64,000 bases of DNA from Burkholderia pseudomultivorans (GCF_902499075.1 NZ_CABVPP010000029.1:16828-80827); one strand, 5' to 3'; positions 15,514-25,235 are shown, numbered from the stretch's first letter. Translations and numbers: made by a program. The notes: generated by a model from the letters alone, not told the origin.

Positions 15514-17856
15514 TCAGCGCGTGTTGCCGCCGTCGCGTTTCGGCTGCTTGATGCACGCGATCCGGTACACGCCGTCCTCGACCTCGACGCCGTGCGTGTC
15601 GTGCGTAAAGCCGGGGAAGCGCAGGTCGTACTGTTCGAGCGCCTTCAGGTAGCCGAGCAGCGGGCCGTCGGCCGGCCCCGCGTTCTCGCCCGGCATCAGC
15701 AGCGGAATGCCCGGCGGATACGGGACCACGCCGGTCGCGACGGTGCGGCCTTCCATCTCCGACAGCTCCAGCATCTCGATGTCGTTGTGCACGAGGTGCT
15801 CGAACGCCTCGGCCGGGCTGAAATCCGGCTTCGGCAGCGTCGAGAAGCCGCGCGACATCATCTCGGTCGTCTTCAGGTCGCTCATCGCGCTGAACATCAG
15901 GTCGCACAGGTCGCGCAGGCCGAGCGTGCGGTAGCGGTCCGGATAGCGTGCGACGAGGTCGGGCAGCGCCTGTTCGAGCGACGCGTTCGCGTCGTAGTCG
16001 CGCTTGAAGTCGAGCAGCGTGTTGACGAGCGTGCCCCACTTGCCCTTCGTCACGCCGAGCGAGAACAGGAACAGGATCGTGAAGTCGGTGGTCTTCTCGA
16101 CCACGATCCCGTGCCGGTCCAGATAGGCGGTGACGACCGAGGCCGGAATGCCGACCGGCATCAGCCCGCCATGCGGCGCGATGCCCGGCGTGACGATCGA
16201 CACCTTGATCGGGTCGAGCATGCAGTAGTCGTCCTCGATATCGCCGAAGCCGTGCCACGCGTCGCCCGGATGCAGCACCCAGCACGACGGATCGGTCGCG
16301 AGCAGCGTCTCGTCCGCTTCATGGAAGCGCACGTGCCGGCCCGTGCTGCGGTCGACCACGGTATCGGGCTGCCAGCCGTTGAAGAACCAGTCGTTGTTCT
16401 CCGCGCACTCGGCGTGCAGGCGCCCGAGCATCTGGCGGAACGCGACGGCCTCGCGAATCGCGTCGGTCGTCAGCGCTGCGCCGCCGGGGCCGTCCATCAT
16501 CGCGGCGCTCACGTCGTTCGACGCGATGATCGCGTAGTTCGGCGACGTCGACGCATGCATCATGTACGCCTCGTTGAAGCGCGCATGCTCGATCGGGTTG
16601 CGGCCGTCGCGGATGTGGATGAACGATGCCTGCGACAGCGCGGCGAGCAGCTTGTGCGTCGACTGCGTCGCGAACACGGTCGGCTTGCTCGCGTCGTGCT
16701 GCGCCGGGTCGCCGTGCATCGCGTGGCGGTCGCGATAGATCGGGTTGAAGCGCGCATAGCCGTACCATGCTTCGTCGAAATGCAGCCGGTCGACGCTCTG
16801 GCCGAGCAATGCTTCGACGCGCGCGACGTTGTAGCAGAGGCCGTCGTAGGTCGAGTTCGTGATCAGCGCATGCACGGGCGTGGGGTCGATGCCGTCGCGG
16901 CCGCGCACCAGCGGGTTCGCGTCGATCGCGAGCCGCACCGCGGCGGCCGTCAGCCGCTCCGGCATGATCGGCCCGATGATCCCGTAGTGGTTGCGCGACG
17001 GGATCAGGTAGGTCGGGATCGCGCCGGACATCGTGATCGCATGCTCGGCCGACTTGTGGCAGTTGCGGTCGCACAGCGCGACCTGGTTGCGCGTGACGCT
17101 CGCCATCAGGATCACGCGGTTCGACATCGACGAGCCGTTCGTCACGTGATACGTGCGGTGCGCGCCGAACACGCGCGCCGCATAGCGCTCGCTGTCGCCG
17201 ATCGGGCCCGAGTGATCGAGCAGCGAGCCGAGTTCGCCGACCGAGATCGACAGGTCGGAGCGGAACAGCGATTCGCCGAAGAATTCGAAATACGCGCGGC
17301 CGACCGGCGATTTCAGGAACGCGGTGCCGCCCGTGTGGCCGGGCGTGTGCCACGAGTATTCGTACACGCGCGAGAACTGCGCGAGCGCGCGGAACATCGG
17401 CGGCAGCACGGTCTCGCGATAGCGTTCGATCGCGGCGACGATCCGGCCGCCGATGAACGCGGTGGTGTCTTCGAGCAGCCAGATGAAGTCGTCGGCCTTG
17501 CGCATCGCGTCGACGGGAATCGCGGACGCACTCGCGCGGCTCGCGAGCAGGAACACGGGCACCGTCGCATTGCGCGCACGCATCGCGTCGAGCACCGCCT
17601 GCGCGGGCGCGTGCTGCGAATCGTCGCCGAGCTCCCAGTTGAGCAGCAGGCACTGGATCGCGGGATCGGCATCGACGACTGCGCGCGCGTCGTCGGCGGA
17701 CGTCGCGATCACGACGTCGACGAGCCGCGCGCGCAGTTCCTCGGCGAGCGCCGTCGCGGCGCGTCCGGTGGCCGTGCGTGCGTCGATGTCGTGCTGCACC
17801 AGCAGCGCCTTCATGCCGAGGCGGCGGAACGCCGGTTGGGTCAAGGAAGCGGTCAT
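15514..17856 (-). CDS. adiA: Biodegradative arginine decarboxylase (AdiA-type)
   Basis: A 780-aa fold-type I PLP enzyme of the Orn/Lys/Arg decarboxylase family. It has an N-terminal wing domain (about 15-140), a PLP core with the Schiff-base lysine in ATQSTHKLLAALSQA (K402) and HFDEAWYGYARFNPIY, and a C-terminal domain. Many blocks match enteric AdiA (YSWHTPGHTGG, NHYGIIGPI, SVSIVTPG-like), and its partner is AdiC-like. Arginine is therefore preferred over lysine or ornithine as substrate. It converts arginine to agmatine, consuming a proton. It starts three bases after adiC; Met15 (17814) is an alternative start that aligns with enteric AdiA. Confidence 0.82.
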   Translation of the reverse strand: MTASLTQPAFRRLGMKALLVQHDIDARTATGRAATALAEELRARLVDVVIATSADDARAVVDADPAIQCLLLNWELGDDSQHAPAQAVLDAMRARNATVPVFLLASRASASAIPVDAMRKADDFIWLLEDTTAFIGGRIVAAIERYRETVLPPMFRALAQFSRVYEYSWHTPGHTGGTAFLKSPVGRAYFEFFGESLFRSDLSISVGELGSLLDHSGPIGDSERYAARVFGAHRTYHVTNGSSMSNRVILMASVTRNQVALCDRNCHKSAEHAITMSGAIPTYLIPSRNHYGIIGPIMPERLTAAAVRLAIDANPLVRGRDGIDPTPVHALITNSTYDGLCYNVARVEALLGQSVDRLHFDEAWYGYARFNPIYRDRHAMHGDPAQHDASKPTVFATQSTHKLLAALSQASFIHIRDGRNPIEHARFNEAYMMHASTSPNYAIIASNDVSAAMMDGPGGAALTTDAIREAVAFRQMLGRLHAECAENNDWFFNGWQPDTVVDRSTGRHVRFHEADETLLATDPSCWVLHPGDAWHGFGDIEDDYCMLDPIKVSIVTPGIAPHGGLMPVGIPASVVTAYLDRHGIVVEKTTDFTILFLFSLGVTKGKWGTLVNTLLDFKRDYDANASLEQALPDLVARYPDRYRTLGLRDLCDLMFSAMSDLKTTEMMSRGFSTLPKPDFSPAEAFEHLVHNDIEMLELSEMEGRTVATGVVPYPPGIPLLMPGENAGPADGPLLGYLKALEQYDLRFPGFTHDTHGVEVEDGVYRIACIKQPKRDGGNTR

Positions 17857-17859
17857 GTG

Positions 17860-19392
17860 TCATTCCCCCGTTTGCCGGGTTGCAGGGGCGCCCGCGGCGA
17901 CGGCCGGCGAGCGCGCGTGAAGGATGTCGGCGCGGTGACGGCCGACGGAGATCCAGAAGGTCGCGGCGAGCGCGGCGATCGTGACGGCCAGCGCGAGATA
18001 GCGCACCCAGCGCGGCGAGCGGCCGCCCGGATGGACGTGGGTTTCCTCGATCTCGCGCTGGCGGTTGATCGACAGCTCGTAGAACACGATCGTCGCGACG
18101 ACGAAGATCAGCGACCAGCGCGTCTGCTGGCCGTCGGAGCCGACCATCGCCCACAGCGCGTAGACCGCGCCCATCAGGCCGACGATCGTATAGAACGTGA
18201 ACTGGTGCGAAGGCATCTTGCCGTAGCCGAGCACCTTGATCGCGATGCACGAATAGATGTACGGCAGCAGCGTCATGATCACGGCGATCGACGCGATCTT
18301 GCCGAACTGCTCGCTGGCGCTCGGCGACATCGTCGCGAGCACCTGCACCGACATGATCGCCGCGACGATCGCGAGGCCGGCCGACGGCACGTTCTTCGCG
18401 TTCACGCGCGCGAACACGCTGGCGAACAGGCCGTCGTCGGCGGCGGCCTTCGCGGTCTGGCCGACCAGCAGCGTCCAGCCCGCGAGCGAGCCGAGGCAGC
18501 CGAGCGCCGCGCACAGCGCGACCGCGTTCGCGGCGGTGTCGCCGAGCGCGAGGCGCGCGGCATCGGCGAACGGCGCGCTCGACGCGAGCAGCGCCTTGTT
18601 CGGGATCATCCCCATGATCACGGTCGAGCTGAGCACGTAGCAGACCGCCGCGAGCACGACGCCGCCGACGGTCGCGATCGGCACGTTGCGCGACGGGTTC
18701 TCGACGACGCCGGCCGACACCGACGCGCTCTCGACGCCTATGAACGCCCACAGCGTGAAGTTCAGCGTCGCGCCGATCGCGCTGAAGCCGTTGGTGCCCG
18801 ACACGTTCCAGCCGGCGAGGTACACGTCCTTGCTGAACCAGAACCAGCCGAACACGGCCATCCCGAGGATCGGCACCAGCGCGAAGATCGTCGTGACCGA
18901 CTGCACGCGGCCGACGACGTTCGGCCCGAGGATGTTCGCGTACGTGAACAGCCAGATCACGAAGATCTGCGCGAGCGCGAACACGAGCGGATCGCGCAGC
19001 ACCGGGAAGAAGTGCGTCAGGTAGCCGAGGCCCGCGACCGCGAGGCCGACGTTGCCGAGCACGTTCGCGAGCCAGTAGATCAGGTTGGTCTGGTAGCCCA
19101 TGTACGGGCCGAACGCCTTGCGCGCATACGCGTACGGGCCGCCTGCGGCCGGGTCGATCGCGGCGAGCTTCGCGAACACCAGCGCGAGCGACACCGCGCC
19201 GACGACGGTGATCAGCCAGCCGAAGATCGCGATGCCGCCGGTGGCGGCGAGGTTCGCGGGCAGCATGAACACGCCGGAACCCATCATGTTGCCGGCGACC
19301 ATCAGCGTCGCGGGAACGACGCCGATCTTCGGCGCGGACGCGGCGGCGGACGACGTGGAGGATTTTGAAGAGGACGAGCTGGCATCTGACAT
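17860..19392 (-). CDS. adiC: Arginine/agmatine antiporter (AdiC-type)
   Basis: A 510-aa APC-superfamily permease with about 12 membrane helices. The first helix contains the substrate-binding loop GNMMGSGVFMLPANLAATGG, nearly the same as in AdiC. Other matches are AAGGPYAYARKAFGPY, GWFWF, AFIGVESASVSAGVV and GWTLLVGQTAKAAADDG. It is 60-odd residues longer than AdiC, with a Ser/Ala-rich N-terminus and a C-terminal extension. It would exchange external arginine for internal agmatine made by the adjacent decarboxylase. It is the first gene of the adiC-adiA operon. PotE- or CadB-type exchange is the alternative. Confidence 0.82.
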   Translation of the reverse strand: MSDASSSSSKSSTSSAAASAPKIGVVPATLMVAGNMMGSGVFMLPANLAATGGIAIFGWLITVVGAVSLALVFAKLAAIDPAAGGPYAYARKAFGPYMGYQTNLIYWLANVLGNVGLAVAGLGYLTHFFPVLRDPLVFALAQIFVIWLFTYANILGPNVVGRVQSVTTIFALVPILGMAVFGWFWFSKDVYLAGWNVSGTNGFSAIGATLNFTLWAFIGVESASVSAGVVENPSRNVPIATVGGVVLAAVCYVLSSTVIMGMIPNKALLASSAPFADAARLALGDTAANAVALCAALGCLGSLAGWTLLVGQTAKAAADDGLFASVFARVNAKNVPSAGLAIVAAIMSVQVLATMSPSASEQFGKIASIAVIMTLLPYIYSCIAIKVLGYGKMPSHQFTFYTIVGLMGAVYALWAMVGSDGQQTRWSLIFVVATIVFYELSINRQREIEETHVHPGGRSPRWVRYLALAVTIAALAATFWISVGRHRADILHARSPAVAAGAPATRQTGE

Positions 19393-19858
19393 GCAAGGCT
19401 CCTTGAAAAGACGTGATGCGGTTGAGGTGGCGAGGCCCGGCGCCGGATCGACGATTCCGGCGCGGATCGTCGTTTTATTGAACGTTCGGATGTTATCTCT
19501 TAATTACGGGGAGTCAGGGTAAACGCTGGTCATTAATCGATGGAATATTGATAAATGTCATTTCCGGGGTAAATCGGTCGGTCGCTGACGCGCATGACAC
19601 GGGCGTTCTGGCGATATTGGCGGGATTTCAGGTTGGCGCGGGATATCGGCGGTGGCGCGTGAAACGCATTGCGGTTAAAACGCTTTCGATAATCGTTTTT
19701 TGCCGAACCGGTTAATTCATTTCATGAAAAAGCGACGCCGTAATCGTCGTTCCGATCTGTCGGGTATTGACCGGGCCGAACCGTGCGGAAACGGGCGCCG
19801 GCAGCAAAGCATCGGCGTATCATCTGGGTTTTCGTCAGCCCGATCCAGGCACCCCACC
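19393..19858. other. Gene-free divergent region adiC / M20 peptidase
   Basis: This 466-base gap contains no recognisable gene. It is more A/T-rich than its surroundings around 19530-19565 and 19675-19735, so promoters of both divergent genes probably lie here. AAAACG (19677-19682) and CGTTTT (19694-19699) form a weak stem. Nothing more specific is seen. Confidence 0.5.
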
Positions 19859-21313
19859 ATGACCTCCGTCGACACTACCCCCGTCCTCGACCATGACAAG
19901 CTCGTTACCTTCGTCGAGCGCAAGTGGAACGATGAAATCCTCCACGCACTGACCGACTACATCGCGATTCCCGCGAAGAGCCCCGCATTCGACCCCGACT
20001 GGGCGAAGCGCGGCTATCTCGAACGCGTCGTCACCGATGCCGCGCAGTGGGCCGAACGCCAGCCCGTGAAGGGGCTGAAGCTCGAGATCGTGCGCCTGCC
20101 GGGCCGCACGCCGGTGATCTTCTTCGAGACGCCTGCGACGCGTTCGGGCAGCACCGACACGATCCTGCTGTACGGCCACCTCGACAAGCAGCCCGAATTC
20201 GACGGCTGGCGCGCGGATCTCGGCCCGTGGACGCCGAAGTTCGAGAACGGCAAGCTGTACGGCCGCGGCGGCGCGGACGACGGCTATGCGATCTACGCGA
20301 GCCTCGCCGCGCTCGGCGCGCTCGACGAGCAGGGCGTCGAGCGGCCGCGCTGCGTCGGCCTGATCGAGACCTGCGAGGAATCGGGCAGCTACGACCTGCT
20401 GCCGTACGTCGACGCGCTGCGCGACCGGCTCGGCCAGGTGTCGCTCGTCGTGTGCCTCGATTCGGGCGCCGGCAACTACGACCAGATGTGGCTGACGACG
20501 TCGCTGCGCGGGCTCGTGTCCGGCGACCTGCAGGTCGAGGTGCTCGAAGAGGGCGTCCATTCGGGCGTGTACGGCGGCATCGCGCCGTCGAGCTTCCGCG
20601 TGATGCGCCAGTTGTTCGAGCGGCTCGAGGATGCAAGGAACGGCAACCTGCTGCCGGCCGCGTTTCACTGCGAGATTCCCGACAGCCGCGTGCGCGAGGC
20701 CGACGCGGCCGCCGAGATCCTCGGCGATACGGTATGGAAGGGCCTGCCGTGGGCATGCGGCGCGGACGGCAAGCCGGTGCTGCCGACCACGACCGATCCG
20801 CGCGAGGCGCTGCTGAACTCGACGTGGCGGCCGTCGCTGTCGGTGACGGGCGCGGCCGGCATGCCGGCGCTCGCCGACGCGGGCAACGTGCTGCGTCCGC
20901 GCACCGCGTTCAAGCTGTCGCTGCGCCTGCCGCCGCTCGTCGACGCCGCGCAGGCCGTGCAGCAGCTGAAGGAACTGCTCGAACTCGATCCGCCGTACAA
21001 CGCGAAGGTCACGTTCAAGCCCGACGCGGGCGCCGCGACCGGCTGGAGCGCGCCCGATCTCGCGCCGTGGCTCGCGTCGTCGCTCGATGCGGCGTCGCGT
21101 CGCCATTTCGGCGCGGACTGCGCGTACATGGGCCTCGGCGGCACGATCCCGCTGATGAACGTGCTGCAGGAAGGGTTCCCGGCCGCGCAGTTCATGGTGT
21201 GCGGCGTGCTCGGGCCGAAGTCGAACGCGCATGGCCCGAACGAGTTCCTGCACGTGCCTTACGCGAAGAAACTGACCGCGGCGGTCGCGGACGTGATCGC
21301 GTCCGCACGCTGA
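19859..21313 (+). CDS. M20-family metallopeptidase
   Basis: A 484-aa zinc peptidase of the M20 dipeptidase type. Metal-binding and catalytic blocks are visible: LLYGHLDKQPEFDGW, YGRGGADDGYAIYA, the catalytic Glu pair in IETCEESGS, CLDSGAGNYD, and the lid-domain HSGVYGG. The C-terminal metal-site histidine is in SNAHGPNEFLHVP. The enzyme would hydrolyse small peptides or N-acyl amino acids in the cytoplasm. The ATG at 19859 starts the conserved domain; an upstream extension lacks family similarity. It is followed after 73 bases by the Ldh2 gene. Confidence 0.88.
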   Translation: MTSVDTTPVLDHDKLVTFVERKWNDEILHALTDYIAIPAKSPAFDPDWAKRGYLERVVTDAAQWAERQPVKGLKLEIVRLPGRTPVIFFETPATRSGSTDTILLYGHLDKQPEFDGWRADLGPWTPKFENGKLYGRGGADDGYAIYASLAALGALDEQGVERPRCVGLIETCEESGSYDLLPYVDALRDRLGQVSLVVCLDSGAGNYDQMWLTTSLRGLVSGDLQVEVLEEGVHSGVYGGIAPSSFRVMRQLFERLEDARNGNLLPAAFHCEIPDSRVREADAAAEILGDTVWKGLPWACGADGKPVLPTTTDPREALLNSTWRPSLSVTGAAGMPALADAGNVLRPRTAFKLSLRLPPLVDAAQAVQQLKELLELDPPYNAKVTFKPDAGAATGWSAPDLAPWLASSLDAASRRHFGADCAYMGLGGTIPLMNVLQEGFPAAQFMVCGVLGPKSNAHGPNEFLHVPYAKKLTAAVADVIASAR

Positions 21314-21386
21314 CGCCGCGGCGGCCCGCTCGCCCGGGCCGCCGCCCATCCGCTTCGATCCGCTTCGACCTGGAGGAGACCTGCCG

Positions 21387-22496
21387 ATGACCGCGCCGAC
21401 GACACCCGATACCGAGCCGCTGCGCATGCGCGCCGAACCGCTGCATGCCTTCGTCGCCGCGCTGTGGGAACGGGCCGGCAGCAGTGCGCGCGAGGCGCGG
21501 CTCGTCGCCGATCATCTGGTCGGCGCGAATCTCGCGGGACACGATTCGCACGGCATCGGGATGATCCCGAACTACGTCGCGTCGTGGCGCGAAGGGCAAC
21601 TGCAGTTGAACGGGCATGCGTCGATCGTGCGCGACGGCGGCGCGGTGCTGACGATCGACGGCGGGCGCGGCTTCGGCCAGGTGATCGCGTTCGAGGCGAT
21701 GGTCGAAGGGATCGAGCGCGCGCGGCGGATGGGCATCTGCGCGATCGGCCTGCGCGACGTGCATCACCTCGGCCGCATCGGGCACTGGGCCGAGCAGTGC
21801 GCACGCGCGGGGCTCGTGTCGTTTCATTTCGTCAACGTGCCGGGCGACCTGCTGGTCGCGCCGCTGCACGGCACCGATCCGCGGTTCGGCACCAATCCGT
21901 TTTGCGCGGCATACCCGCGTGCGGGTCAGCCGCCGCTGCTGCTCGATTTCGCAACGAGTGCGATCGCGTACGGCAAGACGCGCGTCGCGTATAACCAGGG
22001 CCGGCGCGTGCCGGCCGGCGCGTTGATCGACCATCGCGGCCAGCCGACCGACGATCCGGCCGTGATGCACGAGAAGCCGTTCGGCGCGCTGCTGCCGTTC
22101 GGGCTGCACAAGGGTTACGCGCTCGCGGCGATGTGCGAGATCTTCGGCGGCGCGCTCGTCGGCGGGCATACGACGTATGGCGATACGCTGCAGAAGACGA
22201 GTGCGATCGTCAACGGAATGCTGTCGGTGCTGATCGATCCGAACGCGTTCGATGCGGCCGATGCGCAGCGCGAAGCCGATGCGTTCGTCGCGTGGGCGAA
22301 GGCGTCGCCGCAGGCGGGCGACGCGCCGGTGCAGATGCCCGGCGAGCCGGAAGAGGCCAGCCGCGCGGCGCGCGGCGCGAACGGTATTCCGGTTGACCGT
22401 GCGACGTGGCGGCAGATCCGCGACAGCGCGGCGGCCGCCGGCTTCGACGCCGCCGAGCTCGACGCGTGGACGCAGCGCTGCACGGAGTCCGCATGA
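21387..22496 (+). CDS. Ldh2-family malate/L-lactate-type dehydrogenase
   Basis: A 369-aa NAD(P)-dependent dehydrogenase of the malate/lactate/ureidoglycolate (Ldh2) family. Conserved features are ANLAGHDSHGIGMIPNY near the N-terminus, GLRDVHHLGRIGHWAEQCA, FGTNPFCAAYP, LDFATSAIAYGKTRVA and LPFGLHKGYALA. It reduces or oxidises a 2-keto/2-hydroxy acid, and the exact substrate cannot be told. GGAGGAGA precedes the ATG. Its stop overlaps the ATG of the next gene by four bases, so translation is coupled. Confidence 0.87.
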   Translation: MTAPTTPDTEPLRMRAEPLHAFVAALWERAGSSAREARLVADHLVGANLAGHDSHGIGMIPNYVASWREGQLQLNGHASIVRDGGAVLTIDGGRGFGQVIAFEAMVEGIERARRMGICAIGLRDVHHLGRIGHWAEQCARAGLVSFHFVNVPGDLLVAPLHGTDPRFGTNPFCAAYPRAGQPPLLLDFATSAIAYGKTRVAYNQGRRVPAGALIDHRGQPTDDPAVMHEKPFGALLPFGLHKGYALAAMCEIFGGALVGGHTTYGDTLQKTSAIVNGMLSVLIDPNAFDAADAQREADAFVAWAKASPQAGDAPVQMPGEPEEASRAARGANGIPVDRATWRQIRDSAAAAGFDAAELDAWTQRCTESA

Positions 22497-22948
22497 GCTG
22501 GCAAGCGGAGAAGGCGCACGGCGAGGAGATCGCGTATCGGCTCGCGCCGCTCGGCAAGGTCGAGGTCGCGCGGTTCTTCAGCGGTGCGGCGATGCGGCTC
22601 GACGGCGTGATGTTCGGCTTCATGTCGCGCGGGTCGCTGTTCCTGCGCGTCGACGACGTGAACCGGCCGGCGTTCGTGGCGGCCGGAATGGGACCGTTCT
22701 CGTACGAGCGGCCGACGCGGACCGTCGCGCTCGAGGGCTACTACGAAACGCCGGCCGACGTGCTCGAGGATGCGGGCGCGCTGTTCGACTGGTGTCGCGG
22801 CGCCTATCGCGCGGCGCTGCTGGCCGGAATGCCGAAGCGCAAGGCGAAGGCGGTGGTGAAGCCGGCGTCGAAACCGGCGTCGAAGCGGACAGCGAAACCG
22901 GTTGCAAAACCGGCAGCGAAATCGCCGTCGAAGCGCAACAAGATTTAG
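22493..22948 (+). CDS. TfoX N-terminal-domain protein with Lys/Ala/Pro-rich tail
   Basis: A 151-aa protein whose first 105 residues fit the TfoX N-terminal domain (MFGFMSRGSLFLRVDD, YERPTRTVALEGYYETPADVLED). From about residue 112 it turns into a basic low-complexity tail built of KPASK / KPAAK-like units, resembling histone-H1-like tails. TfoX domains are linked to competence regulation in gamma-proteobacteria, but the role of stand-alone copies is unclear. The ATG at 22493 overlaps the Ldh2 stop (ATGA). The tail could bind DNA; this is inference. Confidence 0.75.
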   Translation: MSWQAEKAHGEEIAYRLAPLGKVEVARFFSGAAMRLDGVMFGFMSRGSLFLRVDDVNRPAFVAAGMGPFSYERPTRTVALEGYYETPADVLEDAGALFDWCRGAYRAALLAGMPKRKAKAVVKPASKPASKRTAKPVAKPAAKSPSKRNKI

Positions 22949-23225
22949 CGCCGCGCGCGTGAAGCGAAGGCTGCGCGAGTTCCGTTCCATCGCTATTTCC
23001 GGTATACGAACCGCCGACGTTTCGGAGGACGCATCACAATCACGGTTCGCCGCGGCGCACGACCGGGATGCGCGGGCTTCACAATGACGTCCCCCGCGTT
23101 TATGATCGGCGCGGTCGCGTCCGTGCCCGGCGCGATCGCGCCGGCGGCGTCGCCGGCACCGCGAACGGCGCGCAGAATGCCGCGCGGGCTGCATTCCCCA
23201 CCTTAATTCCAGACGGAGACAGCCG

Positions 23226-23804
23226 ATGCTCGTCCTGATTCTCGGTTTAGCGATCTTTCTCGGTGTGCACTCGGTCCGGATCGTCGCGGACGACTGGCGG
23301 TCCGCGACGATCGCGCGGATCGGCGAGAAGGGCTGGAAGGCCGGCTATTCGATCGCATCGATCATCGGGTTCGTGCTGATCGTGCGCGGCTACGGGATCG
23401 CGCGCGAGAACGCGACGCTGCTGTGGGTGTCGCCGGTCGGCGTGCGCCACCTGACGGGCATGCTGACCGCGATCGCCTTCGTGCTGATCGCCGCGTCCTA
23501 CGTGCCGCGCAACCGCATCAAGACGCTCGTCGGCCACCCGATGGTGGCCGGCGTGATGGTCTGGGCGATCGCGCACCTGCTCGCGAACGGTACGCTGCAT
23601 GCGGTCGTGCTGTTCGGCGCGTTCTTCGTATGGTCGCTCGTCGATTTCATCGTGTCGCGTGCGCGCGATCGGCGTGACGGCGTCCGCTATCCGGCCGGCG
23701 GACTGCGCGGCGACGTCGTCGCGGTCGTCGGCGGAGTCGTCGTGTGGGCCGTGTTCGCGCTGTTCCTGCACGGCTGGTTGATCGGCGTGCGGCCGTTCGG
23801 TTGA
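23226..23804 (+). CDS. NnrU-family membrane protein
   Basis: A 192-aa integral membrane protein with about five to six hydrophobic segments. It matches the NnrU family: LGLAIFLGVHSVRIVADDWR at the start, GWKAGYSIASIIGFVLIVRGYG, and the conserved HPMVAGVMVWAIAHLLANG. NnrU was named from nitric-oxide-reductase loci in denitrifiers, but most members occur elsewhere with unknown function. No nitrogen-oxide genes are nearby. GGAGAC precedes the ATG. It is convergent with the amino-acid permease. Confidence 0.85.
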   Translation: MLVLILGLAIFLGVHSVRIVADDWRSATIARIGEKGWKAGYSIASIIGFVLIVRGYGIARENATLLWVSPVGVRHLTGMLTAIAFVLIAASYVPRNRIKTLVGHPMVAGVMVWAIAHLLANGTLHAVVLFGAFFVWSLVDFIVSRARDRRDGVRYPAGGLRGDVVAVVGGVVVWAVFALFLHGWLIGVRPFG

Positions 23805-23832
23805 GCGGACGGCCGACGGGCGAACGGCTGGC

Positions 23833-23853
23833 GACGGCGCACCGCCCGCCGTC
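23833..23853. terminator. Stem-loop between NnrU and permease genes
   Basis: GACGGCG (23833-23839) and CGCCGTC (23847-23853) form a perfect seven-base stem with a seven-base loop in the 51-base convergent gap. No T tract is present. A role as a shared terminator is inference. Confidence 0.5.
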
Positions 23854-23855
23854 TA

Positions 23856-25235
23856 TCAGCGCGGATTCGCGCCGGACGTCTCGCCGAGCGATGCCGGTTT
23901 GCGGCGCAGGAAATACGACGCGACGATCGCAAGCGCCGTCAGTACGGTGAACCAGAACTGGAACTGCGAATCCGGATTGAACGCCTGCGAAGCCAGCACC
24001 GCGACCAGCGCCAGCAGCGCGATCCAGTTCGACACCGGATAGAACCAGGCGCGGAATGCCGACGGATCGTGCGGAACGTGCTTCGTCTGCCGGCGCATCG
24101 CGAAGTGCGCGACGATGATGAAGATCCACACGATCATCACGAATGCGCCGCTGCTTTTCGCGAGCATCAGGAACAGGTCGCCGCCGCTGACGAAGTGAAC
24201 GCCGAGGATCGACACGCAGATCGCGAGGCACAGCGCCAGCGCGTTGATCGGTACGCCTTTCGCGTTGGTGCGGCCGAACAGTGCGGGCGCATGGCCGCGC
24301 TGGCTCAGCGAGAACAGCATGCGCGAGTTCGAGAACAGGAACGAGTTCATCACCGACATGAACGACACGAACAGCACGATCTTCATCGCGACCGCCGCGC
24401 CGCTGAAGCCGGCCATGCTGAACAGCGACACGTAGGGCGATTTCAGGTTGGCCTTGTCGGTCCACGGCATGCATAGAATCAGGATCGACACCGAGCCGAC
24501 GTAGAACACCATCACGCGCACGATCACGCTCTTGATCGCCTTGATCACGTTCTTTGCCGGGTTCTCCGATTCGCCGGCCGCGACGGCCGCGATCTCGCTG
24601 CCGCCCAGCGAGAAGATCACGACCATGATCCCGGCGAGCACCGGCGTGACGCCGTTCGGCATGAAGCCGCCGTGGTTCGTCAGGTTCACGAGGCCCGGTG
24701 CGGGAATGCGCGGCTGGAAGCCGAGCAGGATCGATACGCCGAGCGCCATGAACACGACGATCGTCGCAACCTTCGCGAACGACAGCCAGTATTCCGCCTC
24801 GCCGAACGAACGGACCGAGTATGCGTTGCTCGCGATCAGCGTGACGAGCATGAACAGCGCGCCGCCCCAGATCGGCAGCCACGGCAGGAAGTCGTGGAGG
24901 ATTGCGCCGAGCAGGATCGCTTCCACCGTGATCGTCATCATCGACTTGAACCAGTACAGCCAGCCGACCGCATAGCCGGCCCATTCGCCGAGATACGCGC
25001 TCGCATAGGTGGAGAACGAACCGCTGTCGGGGTTGCGCGACGCCATTTCGCCGAGCATGAACATCACCAGCGTCACGATGATGCCGCCGAACAGATAGGA
25101 CAGGATCGCCGCGGGGCCGGCCGTCGCGATGAGCGAGCCGGAGCCGACGAACAGGCCTGCGCCGATCACGCCGCCCAGCGCGATCATCGTGATGTGCCGT
25201 TGCTTGAGGCTTTGCCTCAATGAGTTTTCCTGCAT
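23856..25235 (-). CDS. APC-family amino acid permease (GabP/proline-permease type)
   Basis: A 459-aa amino-acid:proton symporter of the AAT subfamily with 12 predicted membrane helices. The N-terminus has the family signature LKQRHITMIALGGVIGAGLF. Other blocks are FMLGEMASRNPDSGSFSTYA, FSLGGSEIAAVAAGESENP and FLFSNSRMLFSLSQRG. The substrate could be GABA, proline or aromatic amino acids; sequence alone does not decide. The ATG at 25235 gives the normal length and has AGAGG and AGGAG upstream, so a longer upstream extension in the same frame is rejected. Confidence 0.85.
   Translation of the reverse strand: MQENSLRQSLKQRHITMIALGGVIGAGLFVGSGSLIATAGPAAILSYLFGGIIVTLVMFMLGEMASRNPDSGSFSTYASAYLGEWAGYAVGWLYWFKSMMTITVEAILLGAILHDFLPWLPIWGGALFMLVTLIASNAYSVRSFGEAEYWLSFAKVATIVVFMALGVSILLGFQPRIPAPGLVNLTNHGGFMPNGVTPVLAGIMVVIFSLGGSEIAAVAAGESENPAKNVIKAIKSVIVRVMVFYVGSVSILILCMPWTDKANLKSPYVSLFSMAGFSGAAVAMKIVLFVSFMSVMNSFLFSNSRMLFSLSQRGHAPALFGRTNAKGVPINALALCLAICVSILGVHFVSGGDLFLMLAKSSGAFVMIVWIFIIVAHFAMRRQTKHVPHDPSAFRAWFYPVSNWIALLALVAVLASQAFNPDSQFQFWFTVLTALAIVASYFLRRKPASLGETSGANPR

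Noticed and set aside
15481-19368. A 1,295-codon open frame antisense to adiA-adiC
   Set aside because: Its translation is Arg/Asp/His-rich low-complexity sequence with no family features. It mirrors two clear genes on the other strand, a common artefact of high G+C at third codon positions. Similar long antisense frames (for example 7869-10028) were dropped for the same reason.
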